Shown: positions 17,679 to 25,953 of the stretch, piece by piece
Layout of the letters: each line of letters opens with the position of its first letter
Position numbering within the stretch: the first letter of the stretch is position 1
Assembly (NCBI RefSeq): GCF_000518265.1
Contig: NZ_JADG01000011.1
Span: 310,001 to 374,000, forward strand
Reading direction: 5' to 3'
Source of the DNA: Actinomadura oligospora ATCC 43269
Lineage (GTDB): Bacteria; Actinomycetota; Actinomycetes; Streptosporangiales; Streptosporangiaceae
Length of the DNA: 64,000 nucleotides
Made by a program: the position numbers and the translations under genes
The notes under the pieces: generated by a model
Seen by the model: only the letters and a program-made list of their open reading frames with translations
Told to the model about the DNA's origin: nothing
Database searches by the model: none

Positions 17679-17790
17679 GATGTGCTCCCCGCTTCGGTGC
17701 CCGGTCGGGCCTTTCTCTGCTACGAATCTGCCCGTGACACAGGCCCTGCGGCTACTTCGCGTGTGCTCCGAGGGCCCCTGGACGGAAAAT

Positions 17791-17822
17791 GGCCCGGAAA
17801 CGGCGAAAGCCGCTTCCGGGCC
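17791..17822 (-). terminator. Intrinsic terminator of DUF1702 copy B
   Basis: 14-bp stem with one mismatch (17791-17804 with 17809-17822) closed by a 4-nt loop. On the minus strand the hairpin is followed by ATTTTCC. It separates copy B from the PKSE operon, so the two DUF1702 genes can be transcribed independently. Confidence 0.8.
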
Positions 17823-17863
17823 GCCCCGGCACTCTCAAAGAAAACGGTTATCAATAAATGGAC

Positions 17864-18850
17864 TCAGCTGGACGCGCGCGCCTTTTCCCATCCCTCGCGG
17901 ACGTTCCGCCGCCACTGTTCGTAGGCGGGCACCGGTCCGGTGTCCCCCGTCACCGCCGTGTCGTCGGCGAGCAGGACGGCCCGCTCGACCGTCAGCCCCG
18001 TGAGCCGCCGGGCGGCGGCCTCGGTGTGCTCGGGGACGAATCCGGAGTAGTGCCGGGCCTTGACCGCGAACACCGAGCCCTGCGCGAGCTCGGGCACGTG
18101 CTCGCCCGCCTCGCGGCGCAGCGTCTCGTACCCCGCGTCACCGGTGCCTCCGGCGAAGGTGGCGGCGAGCCCGACGCCCGCCCACAGGTCGGCCCGCCGC
18201 TCGGCCGCGAACCCGCGGACCGCCGCCGCGACGTGGTCCGGGTTCCCGCCCCCGATGAACCAGAGCGCCCGTCCGATCCCCTGGTCGACCGCACGCGGGA
18301 AGTAGCCCGCGTCGCCCTCCCAGGGGTAGGCGGCGGGCCGTTCCCGCCGGTCGACCCAGCGTTCGGTGTGGAAGTAGGCGAGGTCGAAGCCGTAGCCGTC
18401 CACGGCGAGCCAGGACATCTCGGGGTAGTAGCCGCCGTCCTTCGGCAGGTCCGGCGTCACCTTGCGCCAGAGGACGCGCGGCAGCCGCGCCATCGCGAAC
18501 CCGATGCCGATGTAGGCGAGGAAGATGTGCGGGCGTCCGGGCCCGAGGAGCAGGTCCTGGGTGCGGTGCCCGCGCCGCGGGCCCATCGCGTCGAGGACGG
18601 CGCAGGCCATCGTCGCCCCCTCGTAGGCGAACCCGCGCTGTTCGGGATCGACCAGCGCGAGCCGCCGTTCCAGCTCCCACTGGCTCCGCGTGTCGATCCC
18701 CCACTCGAAGCCGCAGACCACCGCCTGCGGAATGGCCTCGAGCCGTTCGGTCGCCTCCGAGGGCGTCACCGGGAATCCCCTCCCGGCGAAGCTCACCCTC
18801 TCCAGCGACGGCGCCAACACGAGCCTGCGCAACGAACCGATGACCGGCAC
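17864..18850 (-). CDS. DUF1702 protein, enediyne UNBL/E3-type, copy B
   Basis: 328 residues with the same motif order as copy A: RGFAYEGATM, DGYGFDLAYFHTERWV, DQGIGRALWF, GVGLAATFAGG, VPAYEQWRRN. The N-terminal 70 residues differ clearly from copy A, so this is an old paralogue rather than a recent duplication. It has its own terminator and faces the drug exporter across a 194-bp divergent promoter region. The usual warhead cassette carries one such gene; two here suggest either subfunction or that the second replaces a missing UNBV/UNBU activity. The function is not known. Confidence 0.85.
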   Translation of the reverse strand: MPVIGSLRRLVLAPSLERVSFAGRGFPVTPSEATERLEAIPQAVVCGFEWGIDTRSQWELERRLALVDPEQRGFAYEGATMACAVLDAMGPRRGHRTQDLLLGPGRPHIFLAYIGIGFAMARLPRVLWRKVTPDLPKDGGYYPEMSWLAVDGYGFDLAYFHTERWVDRRERPAAYPWEGDAGYFPRAVDQGIGRALWFIGGGNPDHVAAAVRGFAAERRADLWAGVGLAATFAGGTGDAGYETLRREAGEHVPELAQGSVFAVKARHYSGFVPEHTEAAARRLTGLTVERAVLLADDTAVTGDTGPVPAYEQWRRNVREGWEKARASS

Positions 18851-19044
18851 GATCGCCTCTCCCTCCGCCCGGGTCCCGTGCCCTCATGGTGTGCCGCCGG
18901 ACGCCGTCCGGCATCTCCTCGTATGCCGACTTCCCCGGACGCCGCCTCCCCCGCGCGTTGAGGGTCGCCGCCCGCGACCGGCAGGTCGGCGCCCGCCGGG
19001 ACGGCCGAAGTCTCCGGGGCGCGTTCAGCGTGACGATGGAAGTC
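18851..19044. promoter_or_regulatory. Divergent promoter region, DUF1702-B and exporter
   Basis: This 194-bp gap separates the two divergent start codons. I could not identify a convincing -35/-10 pair or operator. The reading frame upstream of the exporter start is open but has no membrane-protein character. Confidence 0.35.
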
Positions 19045-20502
19045 ATGCATGTCGAAGACGAGAGAACGCAGGTGGAACCCCCCGTCACGGCGTCCCGGCG
19101 GGTGTGGTGGACGCTCGCGGTGGTCAGCGCCGCGCAGCTCCTGGTGGTGCTGGACGGGACGATCGTGAACATCGCGCTGCCCTCGGCGCAGCGCGCCCTC
19201 GCCATGTCGGACGGCGACCGCCAGTGGGCCGTCACCGCGTACGCGCTCGCGTTCGGCGGGCTCCTCCTGGTCGGCGGGCGCGTCAGCGGCGCGCTCGGCC
19301 ACCGGCGCGCCTTCCTGGCCGGGCTGCTCGGCTTCGCCGCCGCCTCGGCCCTCGGCGGTGCCGCGCCGAACCCGGAGACGCTGTTCGCGGCGCGGGCCGT
19401 CCAGGGCGGGTTCGCCGCGCTGCTGGCCCCGGCCGGACTGGCCCTGCTGACCACGACGTTCACCGAGGCGAGGGACCGCGGACGGGCGTTCGGGGTGTTC
19501 GCGGCGGTCGGCGCGGCCGGGTCGGCGGTCGGCCTGATCGCGGGCGGCCTGCTGACCGAGTACGCGAGCTGGCGCTGGTGCCTGTACGTGAACGTCCCGC
19601 TCGCCCTGTCGGCCGCCGCCGGTGTCGCGGTCGTCCCGAGGGACCGTCCGCTCGGCGCGGGACGAGGACGCCTGGACGTCGCCGGAGCGCTGCTCAGCCT
19701 GGCCGGGTTCGCCGCGCTGGTCTACGGCTTCGCGCGGGCCGAGACCCGCGGCTGGGGCTCGGCCGAGGTCAGCGGCCTCCTGGCGGGCGGCGTCGTGCTG
19801 CTCGCCGCGTTCGCCGCGGTCGAGTCCCGGGCGGCGCAGCCGCTGCTGCCGCCCCGGGTGCTGCGGCACCGGGTGCGCGCCGGGGCGTTCGTGGCGATCA
19901 CGCTGCTGTTCGTGGCGATGTTCGGGTTCTACCTGTTCATGAGCTACTACACGCAGGCGGCGCTCGGGTACTCGCCCGTCAAGGCGGGGCTGACGTTGCT
20001 GGTCAACGCGGTCGCCGCGCTGGCCGGGTCGATGCTGGTCGCCGGGCGGCTGCACGGCCGCGTCCCGCCCGCGCTGCTCGTCGTGCCGGGGCTGCTCGCG
20101 GCGGCGGCCGGGGTGCTGGTCCTGACCCGCCTGAGCGTGGACGGCGAGCACGTGTTCACGCTCTACCTGCTGCCCGCGCTCGTCCTCACCGGGTTCGGGC
20201 TCGGCTGCGTCCTGCCGCCGACCGCGAGCCTCGCCACGGCGGGCATGGAAGGACACGACATCGGCGCGGGGGCCGCCGCCTACAACGCGGCCCAGCAACT
20301 GGGGGCCGCGCTGGGCACGGCGCTGCTCAACACGCTCGCGTCCAGCGCCGCCGCCGCGTACCTCGCGAGCCACCGGAACGAGCCGCGGGCCGCGTCCGTG
20401 CACGGCTACACCCACGCGCTGACGATCGCGTTCGGCATCCTGCTCGCCGCCGCGTGCGTCACCGCCGCGCTCTTCGCGAAGCGAAGGACGAAAGCGTCAT
20501 AA
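19045..20502 (+). CDS. MFS drug exporter, EmrB/QacA (DHA2) family
   Basis: 485 residues with the DHA2 14-TM pattern. Motif C-like VLDGTIVNIALPSAQ is in the first helix. Further motifs are ARAVQGGFAALLAPAGL and the GAAGSAVGLIAGGLLTEYASWRW segment typical of antibiotic exporters. It is divergent from DUF1702-B at the edge of the polyketide locus and is the only visible self-resistance candidate: no apoprotein and no CalC-like protein is seen. Two ATGs compete (19036 and 19045); the second is preceded by GATGGA. A 15-bp hairpin terminates it. Confidence 0.88.
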   Translation: MHVEDERTQVEPPVTASRRVWWTLAVVSAAQLLVVLDGTIVNIALPSAQRALAMSDGDRQWAVTAYALAFGGLLLVGGRVSGALGHRRAFLAGLLGFAAASALGGAAPNPETLFAARAVQGGFAALLAPAGLALLTTTFTEARDRGRAFGVFAAVGAAGSAVGLIAGGLLTEYASWRWCLYVNVPLALSAAAGVAVVPRDRPLGAGRGRLDVAGALLSLAGFAALVYGFARAETRGWGSAEVSGLLAGGVVLLAAFAAVESRAAQPLLPPRVLRHRVRAGAFVAITLLFVAMFGFYLFMSYYTQAALGYSPVKAGLTLLVNAVAALAGSMLVAGRLHGRVPPALLVVPGLLAAAAGVLVLTRLSVDGEHVFTLYLLPALVLTGFGLGCVLPPTASLATAGMEGHDIGAGAAAYNAAQQLGAALGTALLNTLASSAAAAYLASHRNEPRAASVHGYTHALTIAFGILLAAACVTAALFAKRRTKAS

Positions 20503-20505
20503 GCC

Positions 20506-20544
20506 GGACGGCGCCGGACCCGTCCCCCAGGTCCGGCGCCGTCC
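20506..20544. terminator. Bidirectional terminator, exporter and alcohol dehydrogenase
   Basis: Perfect 15-bp stem (20506-20520 with 20530-20544) and a 9-nt loop between two convergent stop codons only 45 nt apart. It marks the right edge of the polyketide locus. Confidence 0.9.
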
Positions 20545-20547
20545 CTT

Positions 20548-21672
20548 CTACGGAAGGACGAGCTGCCGGACGGCGTGCCCGGCGGCCAGCGACTCCAGCG
20601 CGTGGTTCAGGTCGGCCAGCGGCAGGGTGCCGCTGTGCAGCAGGTCGACCGGCATCCGGCCCGCGCGCCACAGGTCGATGAAGCGCGGGATGTCGCGGCG
20701 CGGGACGGCGTCGCCCATGTAGGAGCCGAGCAGCGACTTGCCCTCCCCGGCGAACGCGAGCGCCTGGACGGCGTCCAGCGTGCGGTCCGGGGCGGGCAGG
20801 CCGACGGACACGACCCGGCCGCCGCGGTCGACGGCGCGGAGGGCGTCCGCCATGACGGGGGCCGCGCCGACGGCCTCGACCGCGACGTCCGCGCCGCCGC
20901 CGGTGAGGTCGCGGATCGCGGTCTCCGCCTCGTCCGGGGCGAACGCGTGGTGCGCGCCGAGCCGCAGGGCGAGCTCGCGCTTGGCGGGCACCGGGTCCAC
21001 CGCGATGATCGGGAAGGCCCCGGCCGCGACCGCGCCGAGCACCGCCGACAGGCCGACGCCGCCGAGCCCGTACACCGCGACCGACTGCCCGGGACGGACG
21101 GCCGCCGTGTTCACGACCGCGCCCGCCCCCGTCAGGACGGCGCAGCCGAACAGCGCCGCCACCTCGAACGGGACGTCGTCCGGGATCGGCACGGCCGACT
21201 CCTCGGCGATGACCGCGTGCCGCGCGAACGCCGAGACGCCCAGGTGGTGGTGGACGAGCTCCCCCGACGCGTCCCGCAGCAGGGACGGGCCGTGCAGCAG
21301 CGCGCCCGCGCCGTTCGCCGCCGCCGCGTTCGCGCACAGCGCCGGACGGCCCTCGTCGCACCGCTTGCAACGCCCGCAGCTCGGCACGAACACCAGGCAG
21401 ACGTGTTGCCCCTCGGTCAGCCCCCGCACGCCCGGCCCGACCTGCTCGACGACGCCGACCGCCTCGTGCCCGAGGGCCATCGGCAGCGGACGGACCCGGT
21501 CGCCGTTCACGACCGACAGGTCGGAGTGGCACAGCCCCGCCGCGGCGATCCGGACGAGGACCTCTCCCCCGCGCGGCGCGCCGAGTTCGATCTCCTCGAT
21601 GCCGAGGGGCGAACTCTCGGAGTAGGGGCGCGGGCGGGCGATGTCGCGGAGGACCGCCGCGGTCGTCCGCAT
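20548..21672 (-). CDS. Zinc-dependent alcohol dehydrogenase (MDR family)
   Basis: 374 residues. Catalytic zinc ligands lie in AGLCHSD and GHEAVGVV. The four-cysteine structural zinc loop is CGRCKRCDEGRPALC (near residue 99), and the nucleotide site is YGLGGVGLSAVLGA. It is the last gene of the glycerol-type operon: its start codon shares one base with the stop of the ABM gene (TGATG). A role in oxidising a C3 or other polyol-derived alcohol or aldehyde is inferred from context; the substrate is unknown. Confidence 0.85.
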   Translation of the reverse strand: MRTTAAVLRDIARPRPYSESSPLGIEEIELGAPRGGEVLVRIAAAGLCHSDLSVVNGDRVRPLPMALGHEAVGVVEQVGPGVRGLTEGQHVCLVFVPSCGRCKRCDEGRPALCANAAAANGAGALLHGPSLLRDASGELVHHHLGVSAFARHAVIAEESAVPIPDDVPFEVAALFGCAVLTGAGAVVNTAAVRPGQSVAVYGLGGVGLSAVLGAVAAGAFPIIAVDPVPAKRELALRLGAHHAFAPDEAETAIRDLTGGGADVAVEAVGAAPVMADALRAVDRGGRVVSVGLPAPDRTLDAVQALAFAGEGKSLLGSYMGDAVPRRDIPRFIDLWRAGRMPVDLLHSGTLPLADLNHALESLAAGHAVRQLVLP

Positions 21673-21968
21673 CAGAGCTCCCCGCGCGGGTTCAGCCGGT
21701 GCACCTCGCGGCTCTCCAGCCTCGGGACGATCTGCCCGAGGACGATCCGCCGGAAGTGCTCGGTCTCGCAGTGCGCCTTGAAGGCGTCCTCCGACTCGTA
21801 CTCCTCGTACAGGACGACGAGCCGGTCGTCCTCGGCGCCGAGGTGGGCGCGGTAGACCAGGTTGCCGGGCTCCTTGCGGGACTCGCGGGCCATCTCGTCC
21901 AGGAGCGGGAGCAGACCGTCCCGCTCACCCGGCGAGGCGAGGTAGCGGGCGACGACGACGAAGCTCAT
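21672..21968 (-). CDS. Antibiotic-biosynthesis-monooxygenase (ABM) domain protein
   Basis: 98 residues, a single ABM ferredoxin-like barrel: MSFVVVARYLASPGERD, KEPGNLVYRAHLG, VLYEEYESEDAFKAHCETEHF. Such small proteins act as cofactor-free oxygenases, LsrG-like isomerases or quinol oxygenases and usually dimerise. The start codon overlaps the glpP stop by 4 nt (ATGA), and its stop overlaps the dehydrogenase start. LsrG-type chemistry on phosphorylated sugars would suit the operon, but that is speculation. Confidence 0.8.
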   Translation of the reverse strand: MSFVVVARYLASPGERDGLLPLLDEMARESRKEPGNLVYRAHLGAEDDRLVVLYEEYESEDAFKAHCETEHFRRIVLGQIVPRLESREVHRLNPRGEL

Positions 21969-22633
21969 GACGTGCCTTTCACTGTGGGGGCTCCGGCCGC
22001 GCCCGCCGCGCTGACGAGGTCCTCGCGGCGCAGGCGCCAGAGCCGGGGGTCGGAGGTGGCCACGGCCGCCGCGCCGAGGGCGAGCATGGCGGCGGCGTCG
22101 CGCTCGGTCTCGACGAAACCGGCGGCGACGTAGGGGCTGAGCAGGCGCTTGGCCTCGGGTTCGAGCCGCGCCACGATCGGCGCGGGCATGACCTCGACCA
22201 GGTCCGGACGGCCGCGGGACACCGCGTCCAGGCTGCGCCGCAGGTTGGACCGGTCGGTGACGAACACCTTCATCATGGTGAGCAGGTCGAGCGAGTGGCC
22301 CTTCTCGACCAGCGAGAGCCGGGTGCTCACCGCGCCCTGCGCGCCGTTGTCGCGCAGGAACTCCAGCGCGCCCCGGTCCTGGGCGAGACCGGGGCAGCTG
22401 TCCACGTTGACGAACACCGTCTTGTCCGCGCCGCGCAGGGTGGCGAGGACGCCGCCGATCTGCCCGACGGCCACGTTCGCGAGGATGCACACGTGGGCCG
22501 GGGAGTCGACGAAGCCGCGCACCCGCTGGGTGCCGACGACGGAGCCGATCACCGGGACCTCGCGCAGCGCGGCGGCGAGGCGCGGCAGCATCCGGTTGAC
22601 GGCGGACGCGGCGGACGGCCTGCTGGAGTTCAT
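21965..22633 (-). CDS. glpP: Glycerol-3-phosphate-responsive antiterminator
   Basis: 222 residues of the GlpP family (TIM-barrel-like, RNA-binding). Characteristic segments are HVCILANVAVGQIG near the N-terminus, KTVFVNVDSCPGLAQD, GAVSTRLSLVEKG and VEVMPAPIVA. Bacillus GlpP binds glycerol-3-phosphate and prevents termination in glp leader RNAs. Here it lies downstream of the genes it would control. The 12-bp hairpin in front of glpK is the obvious candidate target. Its ATG has GGGGGC upstream. Confidence 0.85.
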   Translation of the reverse strand: MNSSRPSAASAVNRMLPRLAAALREVPVIGSVVGTQRVRGFVDSPAHVCILANVAVGQIGGVLATLRGADKTVFVNVDSCPGLAQDRGALEFLRDNGAQGAVSTRLSLVEKGHSLDLLTMMKVFVTDRSNLRRSLDAVSRGRPDLVEVMPAPIVARLEPEAKRLLSPYVAAGFVETERDAAAMLALGAAAVATSDPRLWRLRREDLVSAAGAAGAPTVKGTS

Positions 22634-22672
22634 GATCTTTCGCCCCCGTGGCGGGTCAGGGTCGGCACATCG

Positions 22673-24229
22673 TCAGGACAGCGGTGACGTGCCGAAACGG
22701 CTGGGAAGTCCCAGCTTGCCAGGGTTGAGGATCCCGGCGGGGTCCAGGGCGTCCTTGACGGCCCGGAACGTCGCGAAACCGGCGCCCAGCGCGTCCTCCA
22801 TGTAGGGGCCGCGCAGGAGGCCGCAGCCGTGGTGGTGGCTGATCGCGCTGCCGTGCCGGATCAGGACGCCGTTGGCGGCGTCCCAGACCGCGCGGTACCA
22901 GTCGCGGCGCTTGTCCGGGTCGACGTCGCCGCGCAGCGAGAAGTACACGCAGGCGCCGTCGGTGTAGGCGTGCGACTGGTGCGCGGACGCGGCGAGGGTG
23001 CCCGGGACGCCCTGGATCGCGGCGACCACGTCGTCGTACACGGCCGGGAGGGCCGTCCAGGTCGCGGCCATCTCCAGGGTGTCGGCGACGAAGCCCGGCC
23101 CCGGCTTGAAGCCGTCGGCGGACTTGCCGACCAGCATCCGCTCGTCCAGCCAGCGCTCGAACACGGCCTTGCCGTCCAGCTCGGTGCCGCCGGTCGCGCG
23201 GCAGACCTCGTCGCCGACCCGCAGCCCGGCGTCGATCAGCTCGGGGTCGCCCTCGTCCGCGATGAGCAGGAGGTTGGTGTCCGGGTGGCCGAAGTGGACG
23301 CCGCTCTCCAGCTTGTCGTACAGCCGCAGGACGGCCGGGGTCGCGCCGCGCTGGAGGATCTTGCGGCAGGCGTCCAGGCCCTCGGCGAACGTCTCGAACC
23401 CGAAGGCCAGCGCGTTGGCGTACTCGGGCAGCGGGTGGACGCGCAGCCGCGCCGAGACGATCACGCCGAGCGTGCCCTCGGACCCGACGAACAGCTGCCG
23501 CAGGTCCGGGCCGATCGCGGCGCGCGGGTAGTCGCCGTAGGTGGCGCGGGTGCCGTCGGCGTGCACGACGTCCACGCCGAGGACCATGTCCTCGATCTTG
23601 CCGTAGCGGGTGGACAGCTGCCCGGCCCCGCGGCAGGCGATCCAGCCGCCGACCGTGGAGATCGCGAACGCCGACGGCCAGTGCCCGGTCGTCGCGCCGA
23701 ACTCCTCCTGGAGCCGCTTCTCGAACAGGTCGCCGAACATGCCCGCCTGGACGTCGACGATCAGCGACTCCTTGTCGAAGGAGGTGATCTGGTTCAGGGC
23801 GCACAGGTCCAGGACGACGCCGCCGAACACCGGCAGGGCCGCGCCGGTGACGTTGCTGCGCCCGGCGGACGGCGTGACCGGGACGCCGTTCTCGTGGCAG
23901 ATCCGCAGGACGGCCGCGACCTGGTCGGCGTCGGCGGCCTCCACGACCACGGCGTCCGGGGTGGCGGGACGCCCCTCGGTCTCGCCGATCATGGACCCGG
24001 CCCACCAGTCGCGGGTGCGGGCGACGACCTCGTCCCGCGCGGTGTGGACGGCCTTCGCCGCGCCGCGCAGGGCCTCGACCACCGCGTCCGGGACGGTCAC
24101 GACCTCGCCCTGGAGCGCCGCCGGGCCGTCCCCGATCCCGGTGTTCTTCGCCCAGCGGGACGGGGACGGCGCGCCCACGACGTAGTCGCCCCGGTTGAAC
24201 GGGTGGGTGATGGTCTGGCGGCTGATCAT
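22673..24229 (-). CDS. FAD-binding oxidase (alkyl-DHAP synthase/glycolate oxidase-like)
   Basis: 518 residues. The FAD_binding_4 (PCMH) domain has PVTPSAGRSNVTGAALP and GWIACRGAGQLSTRYGKIEDMV, followed by GSEGTLGVIVSARLRVHPLP. The C-terminal cap domain ends in HHHGCGLLRGPYMEDAL and DPAGILNPGKLG. This is the VAO-type oxidase/dehydrogenase superfamily related to alkyldihydroxyacetonephosphate synthase and D-lactate dehydrogenase. Its start overlaps the glpD stop by 4 nt (ATGA). It probably oxidises a hydroxy-acid or polyol intermediate; the exact substrate is unknown. Confidence 0.85.
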   Translation of the reverse strand: MISRQTITHPFNRGDYVVGAPSPSRWAKNTGIGDGPAALQGEVVTVPDAVVEALRGAAKAVHTARDEVVARTRDWWAGSMIGETEGRPATPDAVVVEAADADQVAAVLRICHENGVPVTPSAGRSNVTGAALPVFGGVVLDLCALNQITSFDKESLIVDVQAGMFGDLFEKRLQEEFGATTGHWPSAFAISTVGGWIACRGAGQLSTRYGKIEDMVLGVDVVHADGTRATYGDYPRAAIGPDLRQLFVGSEGTLGVIVSARLRVHPLPEYANALAFGFETFAEGLDACRKILQRGATPAVLRLYDKLESGVHFGHPDTNLLLIADEGDPELIDAGLRVGDEVCRATGGTELDGKAVFERWLDERMLVGKSADGFKPGPGFVADTLEMAATWTALPAVYDDVVAAIQGVPGTLAASAHQSHAYTDGACVYFSLRGDVDPDKRRDWYRAVWDAANGVLIRHGSAISHHHGCGLLRGPYMEDALGAGFATFRAVKDALDPAGILNPGKLGLPSRFGTSPLS

Positions 24230-25911
24230 GCGGAGACTCCTTCGAGCAGGACGGACTTCTCGTGGGCGACGGCGGCGCGGTACTCCGCGACCTGCGCGTC
24301 GATCTGCTGGGGGGTGAGGCCGAGCTCGGCGCCGAGCAGCTCGCCGACGACCTGCGCGGCCTCGGCGGACGCGTCCCGGCCGAACAGCCGGGCGCGGGTG
24401 CGGCGGGACAGGACGTCGTCCACCGACCGGGCCAGCTCGCAGCGGGCCGCGTAGACGACCTCGGCCTTGGTGTAGGGCATCCCGGGGATGACGGGCTCGG
24501 CGAGGGAGGCGTCCTCGGCGATCAGGTCGTGGACGAACCGGGCCTCGGTCCCGTACCGCTCGCCCAGGTGCGCGGCGATCCCGCCGGACGCGGCGACCGC
24601 CTCGGCGTCGTAGCCCGCGCCGCCGAGCAGCGGCAGGTTCACGGTGCGGCTGCGGCCCTTGCGGCCGAGCACCTCCATGACCTTGTCCACGACCAGCTCG
24701 CCCATGTGGCGGCTCGTGGTGAGCTTGCCGCCGGTGACGGTGACCATGCCGCCCGCGCCGACGGTGATCCGGTGGTCGCGGCTCATGTCGAGCGTCGCGC
24801 CCTCCTTGCCACCGGCCAGCGGGCGCAACCCGGCGATGCTGCCGAGGACGTCGTCCGGGGTGAGGTTCACGTCGAAGGCGGTGTTCGCGCCCTCCAGGAG
24901 GAAGTCCATCTCCTCCTTGGTGCACAGGACGTCCTCCAGCGACCCCTGGTAGTCCTCGTCGGTCGTGCCGAGGACGACCGCGTCGCCCCAGCGGGTGCAG
25001 GTCGCGCGGCGGGCCCGTCCGGGGATCGGGACGGTCACGGTGCAGTCGATGCGAAGCTTGCTCCACGGCACCACGATGTGGACGCCCTTGGCGGGCCTGA
25101 CCTGCGGAGAGTGCCCGGACTCGGCCATCGAGTCGAGCGCGTCGGCCCACACGCCGGTCGCGTTCACCACGGCCGCGGCGCGGACGTCGAACTCCTCGCC
25201 GTCCGACACGACCCGCGCGCCGGTCACCCGGCCGCCCGCGTCGGTCGTGACGTTCTCGACCCTCGTCCCGTTCAGGACGGTCGCGCCGAGCGCCGCCGCC
25301 GTCCGGACGATCGTCAGCGTCAGCCGGGCGTCGTCGGCGCGGCTGTCGAAGTACAGCAGGCCGCCGGTGAGCTGCCCCGAGCGCAGGGTCGGCGCGTGCG
25401 CGAGCACCTCGTTCACGGTGAGGCGCTGGTGCAGCCTGCCGATCCGCCAGCCGCCGAGCAGGTCATAGGTCCACAGCAGGCCCTCGAACGCCTTGGCCAG
25501 CCGGGGGTCGAACACGCCGTCCGCCTTGAGCAGCGGGAACAGGAACGGCAGCCGGTGCACCAGGTGCGGCGCGTTCTTCCGGAACCGCTGCCGCTCCAGC
25601 AGCGAGTGCCGGACGAGTCCGAGGTTGCCCTGCTCGATGTAGCGAAGTCCGCCGTGCACCATCTTGGAGGACTTCGAGGACGTCCCGGAGGCGAAGTCGT
25701 CCTTCTCGACCAGCGCCACCCTCAGCCCTCGCGACGCCGCGTCCAGCGCGGTGTAGGCGCCGGTCACGCCGCCGCCGACGACCAGCAGGTCGAAGCGCTC
25801 GCCGGCCAGCCGCCGGCGTGTGGACGCCCGGTCCAGCGCCAGCGGACGGCCGCGGGTGGCCGCCGCCTTCCGGCTCGGCCTGCGGGCGGGCATGGTGATC
25901 AACGACATCAA
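24226..25911 (-). CDS. glpD: Aerobic glycerol-3-phosphate dehydrogenase
   Basis: 561 residues. The N-terminal FAD dinucleotide fold is FDLLVVGGGVTGAYTALDAA, followed by the GlpD signature SGTSSKSSKMVHGGLRYIEQ and, later, VTVTGGKLTTSRHMGE. A C-terminal DAO_C domain completes the protein. It converts glycerol-3-phosphate to dihydroxyacetone phosphate at the membrane with a quinone acceptor. It lies 42 nt after glpK and overlaps the downstream oxidase, so the three are almost certainly cotranscribed. Confidence 0.92.
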   Translation of the reverse strand: MMSLITMPARRPSRKAAATRGRPLALDRASTRRRLAGERFDLLVVGGGVTGAYTALDAASRGLRVALVEKDDFASGTSSKSSKMVHGGLRYIEQGNLGLVRHSLLERQRFRKNAPHLVHRLPFLFPLLKADGVFDPRLAKAFEGLLWTYDLLGGWRIGRLHQRLTVNEVLAHAPTLRSGQLTGGLLYFDSRADDARLTLTIVRTAAALGATVLNGTRVENVTTDAGGRVTGARVVSDGEEFDVRAAAVVNATGVWADALDSMAESGHSPQVRPAKGVHIVVPWSKLRIDCTVTVPIPGRARRATCTRWGDAVVLGTTDEDYQGSLEDVLCTKEEMDFLLEGANTAFDVNLTPDDVLGSIAGLRPLAGGKEGATLDMSRDHRITVGAGGMVTVTGGKLTTSRHMGELVVDKVMEVLGRKGRSRTVNLPLLGGAGYDAEAVAASGGIAAHLGERYGTEARFVHDLIAEDASLAEPVIPGMPYTKAEVVYAARCELARSVDDVLSRRTRARLFGRDASAEAAQVVGELLGAELGLTPQQIDAQVAEYRAAVAHEKSVLLEGVSA

Positions 25912-25953
25912 CTCCTGGGTGGTTCACGGGTGCCGGGACGCTCGGGAGGCGCG

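Noticed and set aside
8231..20502. Claim that this is a proven enediyne cluster
   Set aside because: UNBV, UNBU, a sequestering apoprotein, and glycosylation or aromatic-unit genes are not in the window, so only PKSE-type chemistry is supported.
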